Shown piece after piece: positions 1 to 15,000 of a stretch of 64,000 nucleotides of DNA. Under the pieces are notes generated by a model, which made no database searches, was not told the DNA's origin, and saw nothing but the letters and a program-made list of their open reading frames with translations. The DNA comes from CAKZYD01 sp039814715 (GTDB lineage: Bacteria > Pseudomonadota > Alphaproteobacteria > Sphingomonadales > CAKZYD01), in contig JBCCAR010000003.1 of assembly GCA_039814715.1 (NCBI GenBank), positions 121,196 through 185,195 on the forward strand, given 5' to 3'. Made by a program: the position numbers and the translations under genes. Each line of letters begins with the position of its first letter. The stretch's first letter is position 1.

Positions 1-3000
1 ATATCGGGGAATTGTTCCTCGGCGGCGCCGGCGCGGACACCATCATTGCGGGCGGCGGCGTTGATGATCTTCGCGGCGAGGCTGGCGATGATATTCTGCG
101 CAGTGGCCTGGGCGCAGATACGCTCGATGGCGGTGATGACTTTGATACTGCCGATTACTCCTTCTCTATTACCGCCGTCACAGCCTATCTAGATGGCACC
201 GCCGGAGTGAACGGTGACGCCGATGGTGATACCTTAACGGATATAGAGCGGCTGCTTGGCACGGCGTTAGATGATGCTCTGTTCGGTGCAGGAACAAATG
301 ATACGCTTGAAGGCAATTCTGGCCAAGATACCCTGACCGGGAACGCAGGCGATGACACGCTCATCGGCGGCGGCGCAGATGATGTGCTCATTGGCGGCGC
401 GGGCAATGATGATTTGCAAGGCGGTTTTGGGGAAGACACGGCAGACTATTCATCTTCCGTACTTGGAGTCGTCTTAGATCTGGGTGCCAATAGCGGCACA
501 GCTGGCGATGCCGATGGCGATACCTTTGATTCGATAGAAATTGTTGTTGGCTCGGATGAAGCTGACGATATTACCGGGTCCGACAATCCAGATACACTGT
601 TCGGCGGCGACGGCGGCGATACCTTGCGCGGCGGCGAAGAGGATGACGATCTCTTTGGCGACGATGGGAATGACATCCTCATTGGCGGTCTGGGTGCGGA
701 TGGCTTGAACGGCGGTATTGGCGATGACACGGCCGATTATTCTGGCTCAGGCGTTGGCGTTACGGTCTTTCTCGACGGCAGCGCAGGCCTTGGCGGGGAA
801 GCCACTGGCGACCGCCTCAATAGCATTGAAGTGGTGATTGGCAGTGCTTCAACAGACTTCATCTACGGCACGAATGCGTCAGAAACACTGCAAGGCGGTG
901 CATCCGGCGATACGCTAAGCGGCGGTCTTGGCGATGATACCCTTCTTGGTGAGGCCGGCGACGACATGATCGTCGGCGGCGGCGGCGGCGACACCATCGA
1001 CGGCGGCGATGATTTCGATACGGTAGATTACTCAGGCTCAACCCTTGGCGTCACGATCGTGCTTGATGGGACAACGCTTGGCACAGGTGGAACGGCAGCC
1101 AACGACACTGTTGTTAACGTTGAGCGCCTGATCGGGACGTCCGTAAATGATGATTTCACCGGCGTTGGCGCTGATGAAACCCTGGAGGGGCGCGCTGGTA
1201 GTGACACATTGCGCGGCGGTGGCGGGGATGATCAGCTACTTGGCGGAACAGAAAACGACACCCTCATCGGCGGTGCAGGCGCTGACATTTTAACAGGCGG
1301 AGACGGTGTTGATACCGCTGATTATTCTGCCTCATCTGCTGATCTGACCGTTTATTTGGATGGAACCGCTGGTGCTGGCGGGGACGCGCTGGGCGATACG
1401 CTGTTTACGGTTGAAACGCTGCTCTCAGGAACCGGCAATGATATGCTTTTCGGCTCTATCGTTGCGGAAACCTTTGAAGGAAGTGATGGTGATGACACCA
1501 TCACAGCGCGCGGCGGAAACGACACACTGCGCGGCCAAGCTGGTGACGATATTCTTATTGGCGGCGAAGATGCCGATGTTATCGACGGCGGCGGCGATAC
1601 TGATATTGCCGATTATAGCGCCTCAAATGCAGGCGTGACGCTGAACCTCGATGCCACCATCTCGACAGGTGGTCATGCCACAGGCGACCAGCTGATTGAC
1701 ATTGAGCATGTCATCGGCTCCGCTTTCCAGGACACTTTCAACGGCACGGCCGCGGCTGAGACCTTTGAAGGTCGCGGCGATAATGACAGCATCAATGCCG
1801 GCGCTGGCATCGATGTGCTTATCGGCGGGCTAGGCGATGATATTCTGCGCGGCGGCGCTGACGCCGACCAGCTCGACGGAACATCTGGCAATGACACCGC
1901 GACTTATAGCGATGCTGGCGACAGCGTCACTGTTTATACCGACGGTACGGCAGGCGTTGGCGATGATGCCCAAGGCGATACGCTGCAGAACATCGATATC
2001 GTTATAGGCTCGGACTTTGCTGACACTCTGATCGGTCATGCTGGCTCTCAAACACTGCAAGGTGGATCGCAAAATGATGATCTGCGCGGCGGCGAGGGCG
2101 ATGATATTCTCGAAGGCCAAGGCGATAATGATACGCTCGATGGCGGCGGCGGCGCTGATATTCTGCGCGGCGGTGATGGAATTGACATTGGTGACTATAC
2201 CAACGCTTTGGATGATGTGACGGTCTTCCTTGATGGAACCGCTGGTGTCGGTGACATCGCCGACGGGGACACGCTCTTTACCATTGAGACCCTCTATGGC
2301 TCAGCCTTTGACGATACCCTCACTGGCGCCTTACAAGGCGAGCGTTTGGAAGGCCGTGACGGCAATGATTTGTTGTCAGGTGACTTTGGCACGGACACCC
2401 TGCTTGGCGGCGATGGGGATGATATTCTTCGTGGCGGTTTAGGCGGTGATACGCTTGATGGCGGCAACGACTTCGATATCGCAGATTATTCTCTCGCTGG
2501 CGGTTCGGTTACTGTTTCTCTTGATGGGTCGCTTGGCACGCAGGGTGATGCGTTAAATGATACCTTAACCGACATTGAGCGTTTGGTTGGCTCCAGCAAC
2601 AACGACACACTTTCCGGTTCTAATGCCGCCGACGAAATTTGGGGCGGCGACGGCGAAGACACTATTACCGGCGGACTGCTTGGCGATGATCTGCGCGGCG
2701 ATGGCGGTAATGACACAATTGATGGCGAAGAAGGCGCTGATAGCATTGATGGCGGCACCGGCGATGACATCATCTTAGCCAGTGAAGATGGCGACACCAT
2801 CGACGGCGGTGACGATTTCGATACCGTCGACTATAGCGCGTCTACGCTTGGCGTCACAGCATATCTGGATGGTACGCTTGGGGTCGGCGGCTTAGGGCTA
2901 AATGACACGCTCAGCAACGTCGAGCGCCTGATTGGTACGAGCGAAACCGATACCTTCTTTGGCGATACGACCGACGATACCCTTGAAGGCCGCGGCGGCG

Positions 3001-6000
3001 ATGATGTGCTGAACGGCGGCGCAGGCGCGGATACCATTTTGGGCGGTGCCGGCGCCGATCAAATCGATGCCGGTGATAACGATGACAGCATCGATGGCGG
3101 TACTGGAAACGACATCATTACTGCAAGTGCAGGCGCGGATAACATTGATGGCGGCGATGATGACGACACTTTGACTTACGCCGCCAGTGCGATTGGTATC
3201 GACATTGGTCTTGATGGATCAGCCGGCTCAGGCGGCTTGGCCCAAGGGGACCGTATCTTTGGTATTGAAACGCTGATTGCGACAACTGGCGACGACATCG
3301 TACGCGGCATTTCCACCAATGAAACCATTCAGGGCGGCACCGGGAATGACACGCTGCGCGGCGGCGGCGGCGATGATCTCCTTGAGGGCGAAGTCGGCGA
3401 TGATATTCTAGAAGGCGGAAGCGGGGCTGATACCCTTGATGGCGGCGCCGGCGGCTTTGATATTGCCGATTATGCCAACTCCTCCATCGGCGTTGACGCC
3501 CGCCTTGATGGGACAGCAGGAACGCTTGGCGATGCAACCGGTGATACGCTCATAGATATTGAAGCGCTGTCAGGGTCTGCCCTCGATGATTTGCTCATCG
3601 GCGGCACTGCAAATGACGAACTACGCGGCGTCGATGGCAATGATGAGCTGCGTGGTTTTGACGGCGATGACCGTTTGATTGGCGGCGGCAATAACGATCT
3701 GCTGATTGGCGGCGCTGGGAATGATTTCTATGATGGCGGCGCTGATTTTGACACTGTGGACTTCTCTGGTGAAACTGATGCTGTGGTGGCCGATCTCTCT
3801 TTGAGCACAATCACGATCGGCTCGGGTTTAGGTCAGCAGGATGAGACCATTCAGAATGTTGAACGCTTGATCGGTACTGCTGAGAATGACACTTTCACCG
3901 GCAATATCTTTGCTGAAACCTTAGAAGGCCGTGATGGCGATGATACGCTTAACGGTGCGTCCAGCGACGATATCTTAATAGGCGGCATTGGCAACGACAC
4001 GCTCAATGGCGGCTCTGGTGAAGATACGATCGATGGCGGCGAAGGCGACGACATCATTGATGCAGGCAGCGATGCCGATACAATTAACGCTGGAACCGGC
4101 AACGATCTGATCATTTCTTCTAATGACGCTGATGCGATCGACGGCGGCGATGACTATGATACTGTTGACTATAGCAACTCGATTGCAGGCGTTACCGTCT
4201 TCTTAGACGGCACGGCTGGTGAACGCGCGAATGCTATCGGCGATACGCTCAGCAATATTGAATACGTCATTGGGTCTGGTAGTGACGACATTCTCACAGG
4301 TCATAGTGAAAATGAGCGCCTAGACGGCGGCAATGACGATGACATCCTAGACGGTGCCGGGGGCGATGACATCCTGAACGGCGGCAGCGGTGATGATCAG
4401 TTCATTGCCAGCTTGGGCGCCGATATCATGGACGGCGGAAGCAACAGCTCCGTCAATACCGGTTTCCCAAATGGCGGCCTATCAACGCGCGATGTCGTGG
4501 ATTACTCCGCAGCCACGGGTGAAATTGAAGCCTATCTCGACGGGACAGTCGGCGTCGGTTTTGAAGCTGCAGGCGATACAGCTGTCAATATTGAGTCGAT
4601 CATTGGCGGTGATTTTGATGACATTCTAGGCGGCAACGCCAGTGCCAACACGTTCCGCGCTGGTGATGGCGACGACACCATTACTGGTGAAGATGGAAAT
4701 GATATTGTTTACGCTGATGAAGGCGCTGATGATTTCGATGGCGGAACCGGCGACGACGCGATCAACTACACTTCGGGCACCGAGGGCATCACCATCTTCA
4801 CTGATGGAACCGCAGGGACTGGCGGTTTGGCTCAAGGTGATACGCTCTCAAATGTAGAGCGGGTCTATGGCACTGATTTTGCTGATAGCATGACGGGCCA
4901 CACAGGTACGCAGCGTTTCTTCGGCAATGACGGTAACGACACGTTAATTGGCGGTGAAGGCGGTGACCAGCTTGAAGGCGGTAGTGGCGAGGACTTTATT
5001 GATGGTGGCGAAGGCAACGACACCATTAGCGGCGGAAATGATGATGATGTAATTCTTCTCACGGCGGGGACGGACAACATTAACGGCGGCAGCGGACGCG
5101 ATACGCTTGACGCCTCAGGGCTGGCAAGCCGCGTCCATGTGAATTTTGCCACTGGCAGCGGTACATTGGGCGACGCTTCCGGTGACGATTACGATTCCAT
5201 AGAGATATTCATTGGTACCGATTTTAATGACTATGTCTTGGACTCAGGCGCGACAGAAGACTATTACTTAGGTCTAGGCAATGACCAAATCGATGCACAA
5301 GGCGGCGGCGGTATTTTCGATGGCGGCGGTGGTGTCGACATCTTGGAATTCAACCGGTTCGATGTTGCTGGCGTTGATGTCGTCATGGACGGCACCACGG
5401 TTGGTGTGGGCGGCTTTGCCGACGGAGCGACCTTTGAAAACTTTGAACGTATATCGCTAACCGCATTTGATGACAGCTACGTTGGCTGGGCGGGCGATGA
5501 ACAAATTGCTGGTGCACAAGGCGCGGACGATATCGACGGTGGAGACGGCTTCGATTTTGTCGTCTTCCTTGATGATATCAATAGCGGCGGCGGGGCCAGC
5601 ACAAACTTCGCTTTAGACGGTCGGATAACCGCCACCGGCCGAGCTGTGGGTGACACCGTAACCAACGTTGAAGGTGTTATTGGTTCCAATAACGACGATA
5701 TACTCGGCGGTGACAGCGGTGATAACGAGCTTCGTGGATCGGGTGGAAATGACACTCTACTCGGTGATCTGGGCGCCGATGTTTTGGATGGTGATAACGG
5801 CGAAGATACGGTCGACTACTCACTTGCGGGCGCACAGATTAACGTTGCGCTTGGCGTTGGCGGAGTGGGCGACATTGCCGATGGCGATACCTACAGCGAA
5901 ATTGAAAACGTTATCGGCTCAGGGTTTGATGACGCCCTGCAAGGGACGTCAGACGCAAACAACCTGAACGGCGGCGAAGGCGACGATATCTTAATCGGGC

Positions 6001-9000
6001 TAGAAGGCGGTGACCTCTTGGTTGGCGCTGGCGGTTTTCATGACGTTGCGAACTATAGTGCCTCTAATGAGGGCATCACAATTAGCATGGACGGCTCTTT
6101 CGGACTAGGCGGCCATGCAGCGGGCGACCAGCTTCTCGGTGTCGAGGATGTCATCGGGTCCATCTACGGCGACGATATTACCGCAGATGGCAACATCAAC
6201 AGCCTTCAAGGCGGTGATGGCAATGATTTCCTTCAAGGCAACAATGGCGGCGACGTCCTTGATGGCGGGAACAACTTTGATGTCATTCGCTATGAAGGCT
6301 CCGATGCAGCTGTCACTGTAGACCTCGACGCGCAAACCGCCTCAGGCGGCCATGCAGACGGCGATACACTCATCTCAATCGAAGGTGTCTACGGCTCGGC
6401 CAATAACGATATCTTCTCAGGCTCATCCCGAGATGAAGATTTCCGCGGTGAAGCAGGTGACGATAACATTGCAGGGTCTGGCGGAGCAGATGATATCCGC
6501 GGCGGTGAGGATACAGATACCCTTACCTATTTGGCTGCTGGCGCAGGCATCACGCTCACGCTTGATGGCACAACCGTTGGCACGGGCGGCGATGCAGCAG
6601 GCGATACCGTTCGCGAAATCGAAATCCTGTTTGCCACGGACAACATCGATAACATTACCGGCGTCGCCCTCAATGAAACCCTATATGGCCGCGGCGGCGC
6701 CGATGCACTCGATGGTGCTGGCGGCGACGACATTCTGATTGGCGGTGCAGGCGGGGATACGCTGATCGGCGGGGGCGGAACGGATACAGCTGATTATAGC
6801 GGCTCTGCTGCAATTCAAATCGTTCTCGATGGGTCTACGCTGGGCATTGGCGGTGATGCAGCCGGTGACGTGATCAGCGGTGTTGAGACGATTATCGGTA
6901 CTGATTTCAATGACGTCGTCACGGCGACGGTCTTACAAAGCACTTTGCGCGGTGAGGGCGGTGATGACCAACTCACCGGCAGTAATCTAGATGATGTGCT
7001 GCTTGGCGGCGCCGCGCAGGATTCGCTGTTTGGCGGCGAAGGCGATGATGACCTGCAAGGCGAGGAAGGCAATGACATCCTAGAAGGTGGCATCGGCGAA
7101 GATAGCCTGGATGGTGGGTCTGGGAATGATACAGCGAGCTATGCCACTGCTGGAAGCGGGGTCGCGGCTAGCATCGCGGCGGGCGGCGGAACGCTTGGTG
7201 ATGCCAATAACGATACCTTCACGGACATCCAGAACCTGACTGGTTCCGGTTTCGATGACACCCTCACCGGGGACAGCAACGACAACACCTTAACGGGCCT
7301 TGCCGGCGTCGATACTCTAGATGGCGGCCTTGGCAACGATACTATTAACGCCGGCGCAGGTGACGACATTATTATCGCCAGCGTAGGCGGCGATAACATT
7401 AACGGCGGCGATGATAACGATACCGTCGATTATACCGCCTCTGATGCGTTTACGATTACCATCGGTACTGGTTCAGGTACTGGCGGGATTGCCCTTGGTG
7501 ATACGCTGATCGATGTAGAGATCATCCTGGGCGGCGCGCAAGGCGATAACATCACCGGCGATGGTGACAACAATACGCTGACCGGCAATGGCGGCGATGA
7601 CATCCTCGACGGGGCTGGCGGCGATGACTTGCTGCAGGGGAACGCGGGCGCTGACCAATTCACTGGAGGCACTGGTACCAACACCATCGAAGGCGGCGCG
7701 GGCACCGATACGATTTTCGGCGGTACCGGCACAGACCTGATCGATGGCGGCGGAGAAGTCGATACAGTTGATTATTCTGCAGACACTGCAGGCATAACGA
7801 TTGCCATTGATGGCATGGCGGGCAGTGGCGGCCTAGCAGCTACAGATACACTGACAGACGTTGAAAATATTATCGGCGGCAGCGGCGTTGATACGCTTAC
7901 GGGAGACGGTGAAGACAATGTGCTCACTGGTAATGGCAACGCAGATATTCTAAGTGGCCTAGGCGGCAATGACACCTTAGAAGGCGGGGCCGGGAACGAT
8001 ACCCTGACTGGCGGGACGGGCACAAACACGCTCAATGGCGGTCTAAACGATGACACCTTCACCGGCGGCACCGGAGCTGATCTGATCGACGGTGGTAGCG
8101 GTTTCGATACGGTCGATTATTCAGCGGACTCCGGCGACAATACCATCACGATCGGCGGCGGCGCTGGAACTGGAAGCTTTGCCAGCAACGACACACTTGC
8201 GGGCGTGGAACGAATTTTGGGCGGAACGGGCGTCGATAACCTGACAGGTGATGGCAACGACAACACGCTGATAGGCAATGACGGCAATGACGTTCTAACC
8301 GGCATGGGCGGAACCAATACGCTTCAAGGCAATGACGGGGAAGATACATTCATTGCCGGCGCGGGCGCAGATAACATTGATGGCGGCGGCGATGATGACA
8401 CTGTTGATTATTCTCTCTCAACCGCGATCAACATTACGATTGGCAGCGGCACCGGCGCTGGCGGTCTAGCAGCAAATGACCAGCTAACGGACGTGGAAAG
8501 TATCATCGGCGGGGCTGAAGGCGATACCATTACGGGTGATGGCGATGCTAACACGCTGACCGGCAATGGCGGGAATGATATCTTAGACGGCGCGGGCGGC
8601 AGCGATACGCTGGAAGGTGGCGCGGGAGAGGATACGCTGACCGGGGGCGCGGGGACAGATACCATAAACGCAGGCGGCGACAATGACACCATCATTGGCG
8701 GCGCGGGCGCCGATGACATTGATGGCGGTACAGGCATCGACACGGTCGATTATTCGGCTGACACGACCGGTATTACGATTGCGCTAGATGACAATCCTGG
8801 CTCGAATGGCTTGGCTGCAGGCGACACGCTGTTTGATGTGGAAAACATCATTGGCGGATCGCAAAACGACACGCTGACAGGGGATGGCGAACAAAATACG
8901 CTGACCGGCAATGATGGGGATGACACCCTCGATGGCGGCGCAGAGGACGATACGCTCATCGGGAACGACGGCGCTGATACGTTTATCGCAAGTGCTGGCG

Positions 9001-12000
9001 CCGATAGCGCAACCGGCGGCGCGGGCATTGATACCGCCGATTATTCAAGCGAGTCCTCCTTTGCAATTACGGTCGGCGGCGGTGCTGGCACGGGCTCAGC
9101 CCTTGGCGATACACTCGCTGGTATTGAAATCGTCCTTGGCGGCGCGGGCGATGATACTATTGTTGCAGACACCAGCCTTAATTCCACACTTACCGGCAAT
9201 GGCGGCATCGATACGCTCACCGGTGGCTCAGGTGACGACACCTTAAACGGCGGCGCTGGGGATGATGTCCTCAATGCTGGCGCAGGTATCAACGTCATCA
9301 ATGCCGGCCTCGACGATGACACCATTACAGGCGGTGTTGGCCGTGACACCATCGACGGTGAGGGCGGTTTTGACACCGTCGATTACACGGGTGACTTTGG
9401 TGACAATGTCATCGTGATCGGTGGCGGTTTGGGCACAGGTAGCTTTGCCTCGAATGACCAGCTGTCCAACATCGAACGCATTCTTGGCGGCGCGGGCGCA
9501 GACACGCTAACAGGGGACAGCGCTGATACTACCTTTGAAGGCAATGACGGCAATGACGTCCTGACCGGCGGTGCGGGTGACAATACGCTCAATGGCGGTG
9601 ATGGCGATGATACATTCATCGGCGGCACAGGTAACGATACTATTGATGGTCAAGGCGATATCGATACCGTTAATTATTCAAACGATACTGCTGGTGTGAC
9701 TGTTGTTTTGGATGGATCGCTTTCCAGCGGCGGCCTGGCGGTCGGTGACCGGCTCTCCAATATAGAAAACTTGACGGGCGGTACTGGCGGTGACGACGTA
9801 ACCGGCAATGCTCTAGACAATATCTTACTCGGTGGTGACGGCGCTGATACGCTGCGCGGTGAAGGCGGAAATGACACACTGACGGGCGGCGCTGGGACAG
9901 ACACGATCACAGGCGGCTCGGGCACCAACACAATAAGCGGCGGCGCAAATGTAGATACGATTATTGGCGGCACTGGTACCGACCTCATTGATGGCGGTGA
10001 CGGTGATGACATTGTCGACTACAGCGCTGATAGCGGTGACAATACAATCACGATCGGCGGTGCGGCAGGGACCGGCAGCTTTGCGAACACCGATACGCTA
10101 ACGGATGTGGAGGAACTGCGCGGCGGTTCGGGCGTCGATACATTTACTGGCGACGGCGACGACAACACTCTGATCGGCAATGCCGGCAATGACGTGCTCG
10201 ACGGCGGTGCTGGCAATGATGATGTGCAGGGCGGAGATGGCGATGACCGCATTGTCGGCGGCGTCGGCACAAATACGCTCGACGGCGGCACAACCGGAGA
10301 GGTCAACGGCGACACAATTGATTATACCGCTATCACTGCGGCCTTAAACGTGAATTTAGCAACCAATGCGACGAGCGGTGCAGCAGCCAACGATACGATC
10401 TCGAATTTTGAGAATTTCCTTGGCGGAAGCGATGTCGACACTGTGACCGGCACATCTGGCGCGAACCGTATTGAAGGTAATGGCGGCGCAGATATTTTAG
10501 ATGGTGCGGGCGGGGATGACACGATCCTCGGCGGTAATAATGCCGATACCATTACCGGCGGCACTGGCACCAACACGCTCAGCGGCGGCGGCGGCGCTGA
10601 TACCTTTATTGCAGGCACCGGCATTGACTTGATCGATGGCAACAACGGTCAGGATACTGTGGATTACACCGCAGATACCGCCGGTATTACGGTCGCCATT
10701 GATGGCAGTCAGGGCGTTGGCGGTTTGGCCGAAGATGATACCCTTACGAACGTGGAGACGATCCTTGGCGGCTCCGGCAATGACGATATTACCGGCGATG
10801 GTGATCAGAACATCCTGCAAGGCAATGACGGTAATGATGTTTTAGATGGCGGCGCTGAGGCGGACCAGCTCTTTGGCGGCGCTGATCAAGATGACCTCTC
10901 CGGCGGAGACGGCAATGACCAGCTCTTTGGCGGCACGGAAGATGATATCTTCCGCGGTGATGCTGGCAGCGATGTCATCGATGGCGGCGGCGGCATTGAT
11001 ACCGTTGACTACACGGCTTCAGGCACCTTTACAATCACCATTGGCACCGGATCGGGGACAGGCAGCCTTGCGCAAGGTGATACCCTCACCGAAGTTGAAA
11101 TCATCAATGCCGGCGGCGGCGATGACACGATTACAGGCGATACCAACGACAACACGCTGAATGGCGGCGCCGGCGATGATACACTCAGCACCGGTGCCGG
11201 CGGGGCGAATACGCTCAACGGCGATGGCGGCGATGATACGGTCATCATTCTCGCAGCGTCTTCCGGTAATACGGTTGATGGCGGCACTAATACAGCGGTT
11301 GGTGATACGATTGATCTGTCCAACTTCTCTACCGCAGCAACGCTGAACATTTTGTCTGGCGCGGTGGGTGGTGCGTTGGCTGCCGAAACTGTTGTTGCTA
11401 GCAGCTTTGAGAACATTATCGGCGGGACCGCCGGAGATACCCTGACCGGCAGCGCAGCAAGTAACATCATTTCAGGCGGCGCAGGCGGTGATGTCATCAG
11501 CGGCGGTGCCAGCGGCACGAATACGCTAAGCGGTGAAGGCGGCGATGACACATTTACCGGGGGCACCGGTATTGATTTGATCGATGGCGGTCTTAACGTT
11601 GACACCGCCGATTATGCCGCAGACACAGCAGGCATGACCGTCGTGCTCGATGGGTCCGTGTCTTCGGGCGGCCTGGCAGCGAGCGACACATTTACGAATA
11701 TCGAGAACTTCATCGCCGGTACTGGCGTTGATGACATCACTGGTAACAGCCTCGATAACACTCTTATTGGCGGCGCAAACAACGATCAGCTCTCCGGCCT
11801 TGGCGGGAATGACAACCTGCAGGGCGGCGACGGCGATGATACGCTGACCGGCGGCTCGGGCATCAATACGCTGACTGGCGGCAACAACAACGATACCTTT
11901 ATCGGTGGATCAGGCACCGACAGCATGTTCGGCAATAGCGGGCGCGATACTGTCGACTATACCGCTGAGAGCGCGGACATCACCCTCCAAATCAATGGCG

Positions 12001-15000
12001 GCGCGGCAAGCGGCGGCATAGCTGCCGGTGACACCATCGATTCTATCGAGATCATTCTGTCCGGTTCAGGCAACGATACCTTAACCGGCGATGCGAGCGA
12101 TGATGAAATCTATGGCAATGACGGTAATGACACCATTGACACCCGCGGCGGCAACGACAGCGCCTTTGGCGGCGACGGCAATGACCGTATTTTTGGCGGC
12201 CAAGGCACCAATACGCTCAATGGTGGCAATGATATCGATTGGATCGACTATTCTGGCGAGACCGTTGCTCTATCGGTTAACCTCGGCACCAATGCGACCG
12301 CTGGAGCGGCGGCCAACGATACGATTTCGAATTTCGAAAACGTCCGCGGCGGGACCAATGATGATGTCCTGACAGGATCTTCGGCAGCAAACGTTATCCA
12401 GGGCAATGATGGCGATGACACCATTGATGCAAGCGATGGCGGCGGCGACACCATTGATGGCGGCGCGGGTGAAGATAACATCACCTTGGGCTCTGGTATC
12501 AATACGGTCGATGCAGGCGGCGATAACGACACCATCATTCTTGGCGCGGGGACTGACAGTGTCCAGGGCGGGGATGGGGTCGATACTGCCGACTATTCCA
12601 ATGATACAGCCGGCATCACCATCACACTTGGCAGTGGGACAGGCTCTGGTGGTCTCGCTGCTGGCGACGAACTGCGCGATGTTGAAGATCTAACCGCGGG
12701 CTCGGGCGCGGATGATATCACTGGCGATGGCGGCGATAACACGATCATTGGGAATGAAGACAATGACACCCTCGACGGCGCAGGCGGCAATGATGACCTG
12801 CAGGGCGGCGATGGTGATGATACATTGACCGGCGGCGCTGGCACCAACACGCTAAGCGGCGGCGCAAATGCAGATACCTTTATCGCGGGCACCGGCGCTG
12901 ATGCGATAGATGGCGGCACCGGCACCGACATTGTAGATTACACTGCAGACAGTGATGGTATCACCATCACAATCGGAACAGGTACCGGCACCGGTGGTCT
13001 CGCTGCGGGTGATACCCTGGCCGCTGTCGAGACCATCCTCGGCGGCACGAGCGGCGATGCAATCACAGGCGATGGCAACGACAACCGCCTGGAAGGGCGC
13101 GGTGGGTCAGATACCTTGAACGGTGCGGGCGGTAACGATGTCATCCTGGGCGGTGATTTGAATGATATCATCACCGGCGGCGCAGGTACCAACACACTTT
13201 CAGGCGAAGGTGGCAACGACCGTTTCGTAAGTGGGTCGGGCGCGGACGCCATCGATGGCGGTACAGGAATTGATACTGCAGATTACACAGGGTCGACCGC
13301 CATAAACATAACAATCGGCGGCGGTGCTGGCAGCGGCGGTGACGCGCTCGGCGATACGCTGGTCAACATCAACATCGTCGAAGGTGGCAGCGAGGGTGAC
13401 ACTGTTACGGGCGATGGAAATGGCAACACGCTGCGCGGCAATGGCGGCAATGACATATTGGACGGCGCTGGCGGCATCGATACGCTTGAAGGCGGCGCAG
13501 GCGATGACACACTCACCGGCGGAACGGGCGCAAACACGCTCGATGGCGGCGCAAACGACGATACCATGATCGCTGGCACTGGCGCGGACGCTTTTGATGG
13601 CGACACCGGCACCGACACTGCCGACTATAGCGCCGACACAGCTGGCATCACGATTACCATCGGCACTGGCACTGGCACCGGCGGGCTCGCCGCTGGCGAT
13701 AGCCTCACGGCCGTTGAAATCATCGAAGGCGGCAGCGGCGTTGATACGCTCACGGGCGATGGCAATGATAATACGCTCTTGGGTAATGACGATAACGACG
13801 TGCTGGATGGCGCAGGCGGCAGTGATGATCTGCAAGGCGGCGATGGTGACGACACTCTGACAGGCGGCGCTGGCACGAATACGCTCAGCGGCGGTAACAA
13901 CGACGATACCTTTATAGCAGGGACCGGGACGGATAGCTTTGACGGCGGGTCTGGCTTTGACACGGTCGACTACACTGGCTCTGCCGCGATTGACATCAAC
14001 CTTGGCGGCTCCATGAACACAGGCGGCTTTGCTGCCGGCGACACCTATAGCAGTATTGAGCGCGTTCTCGGCTCAGCCTTCGGCGATACGATCAGTGGCG
14101 GCGGTCTGGATAACACCTTTGTCGGTAACGGCGGCAATGACACCCTCAATGGATTTGGTGGGGCCGACACATTGGACGGCGGAGCGGGGCAAGACACATT
14201 AAATGGCGGTGAAGGCAGCGATATCCTCACCGGCGGCGCAAATAATGATACCTTCATTGCCAGCGAAGGCGGCGATGATATTGATGGCGGCGATGACGTG
14301 GATACGGTTGATTATTCAGCCGCGAGTGCTGGCATTACTATTACAATTGGCACTGGTACAGGCAGCGGCGATGCCCTTGCAGCAGGCGATCAACTGACAA
14401 ACGTTGAAAACATTATCGGTGGGTCCGGCAATGATGTGATCACCGGCGATGCAAGCAACAATGTAATCGACGGCACCAGTGGCGCTGATGATCTTTATGG
14501 CGGCGATGGGAATGACACGCTTTATGGCGCGCGCGGCAATTGGACTGTCGATCTTTTCGGCGGCGACGGAGATGATACGTTTATCGTCTTTGCTGGCGGT
14601 GGAACGGAGAACATCACGCCTGGTGCGGGCACTGACACAATGGTGCTTAGCAATGAAGTTGCGGGCACCGATTTTGGCCTGGATTCAAATTTTGGACAAA
14701 CCGGAACATTAGAAATCGTTGATGGCTCGGCCTTAGGTGGAACAGCGCGCTTGTACGAAGGCCCTGGCGGTAATGCGCGAAACTGGGATTTCTCTGCAGT
14801 CACATTAATTCAGATTGACGAGATCGTCGGCAGTAACAGCGGCGACGATATCATCGGATCAGCGGGGAACGATGAGATTTTTGGTCTGGGCGGCAGCGAT
14901 ACCCTTGAAGGCGAGGACGGAAACGACACCCTTGAAGGCGGTGACGGTTCCGATACGCTCAACGGTGATGCTGGCGATGATATCCTGGATGGCGGCACAG

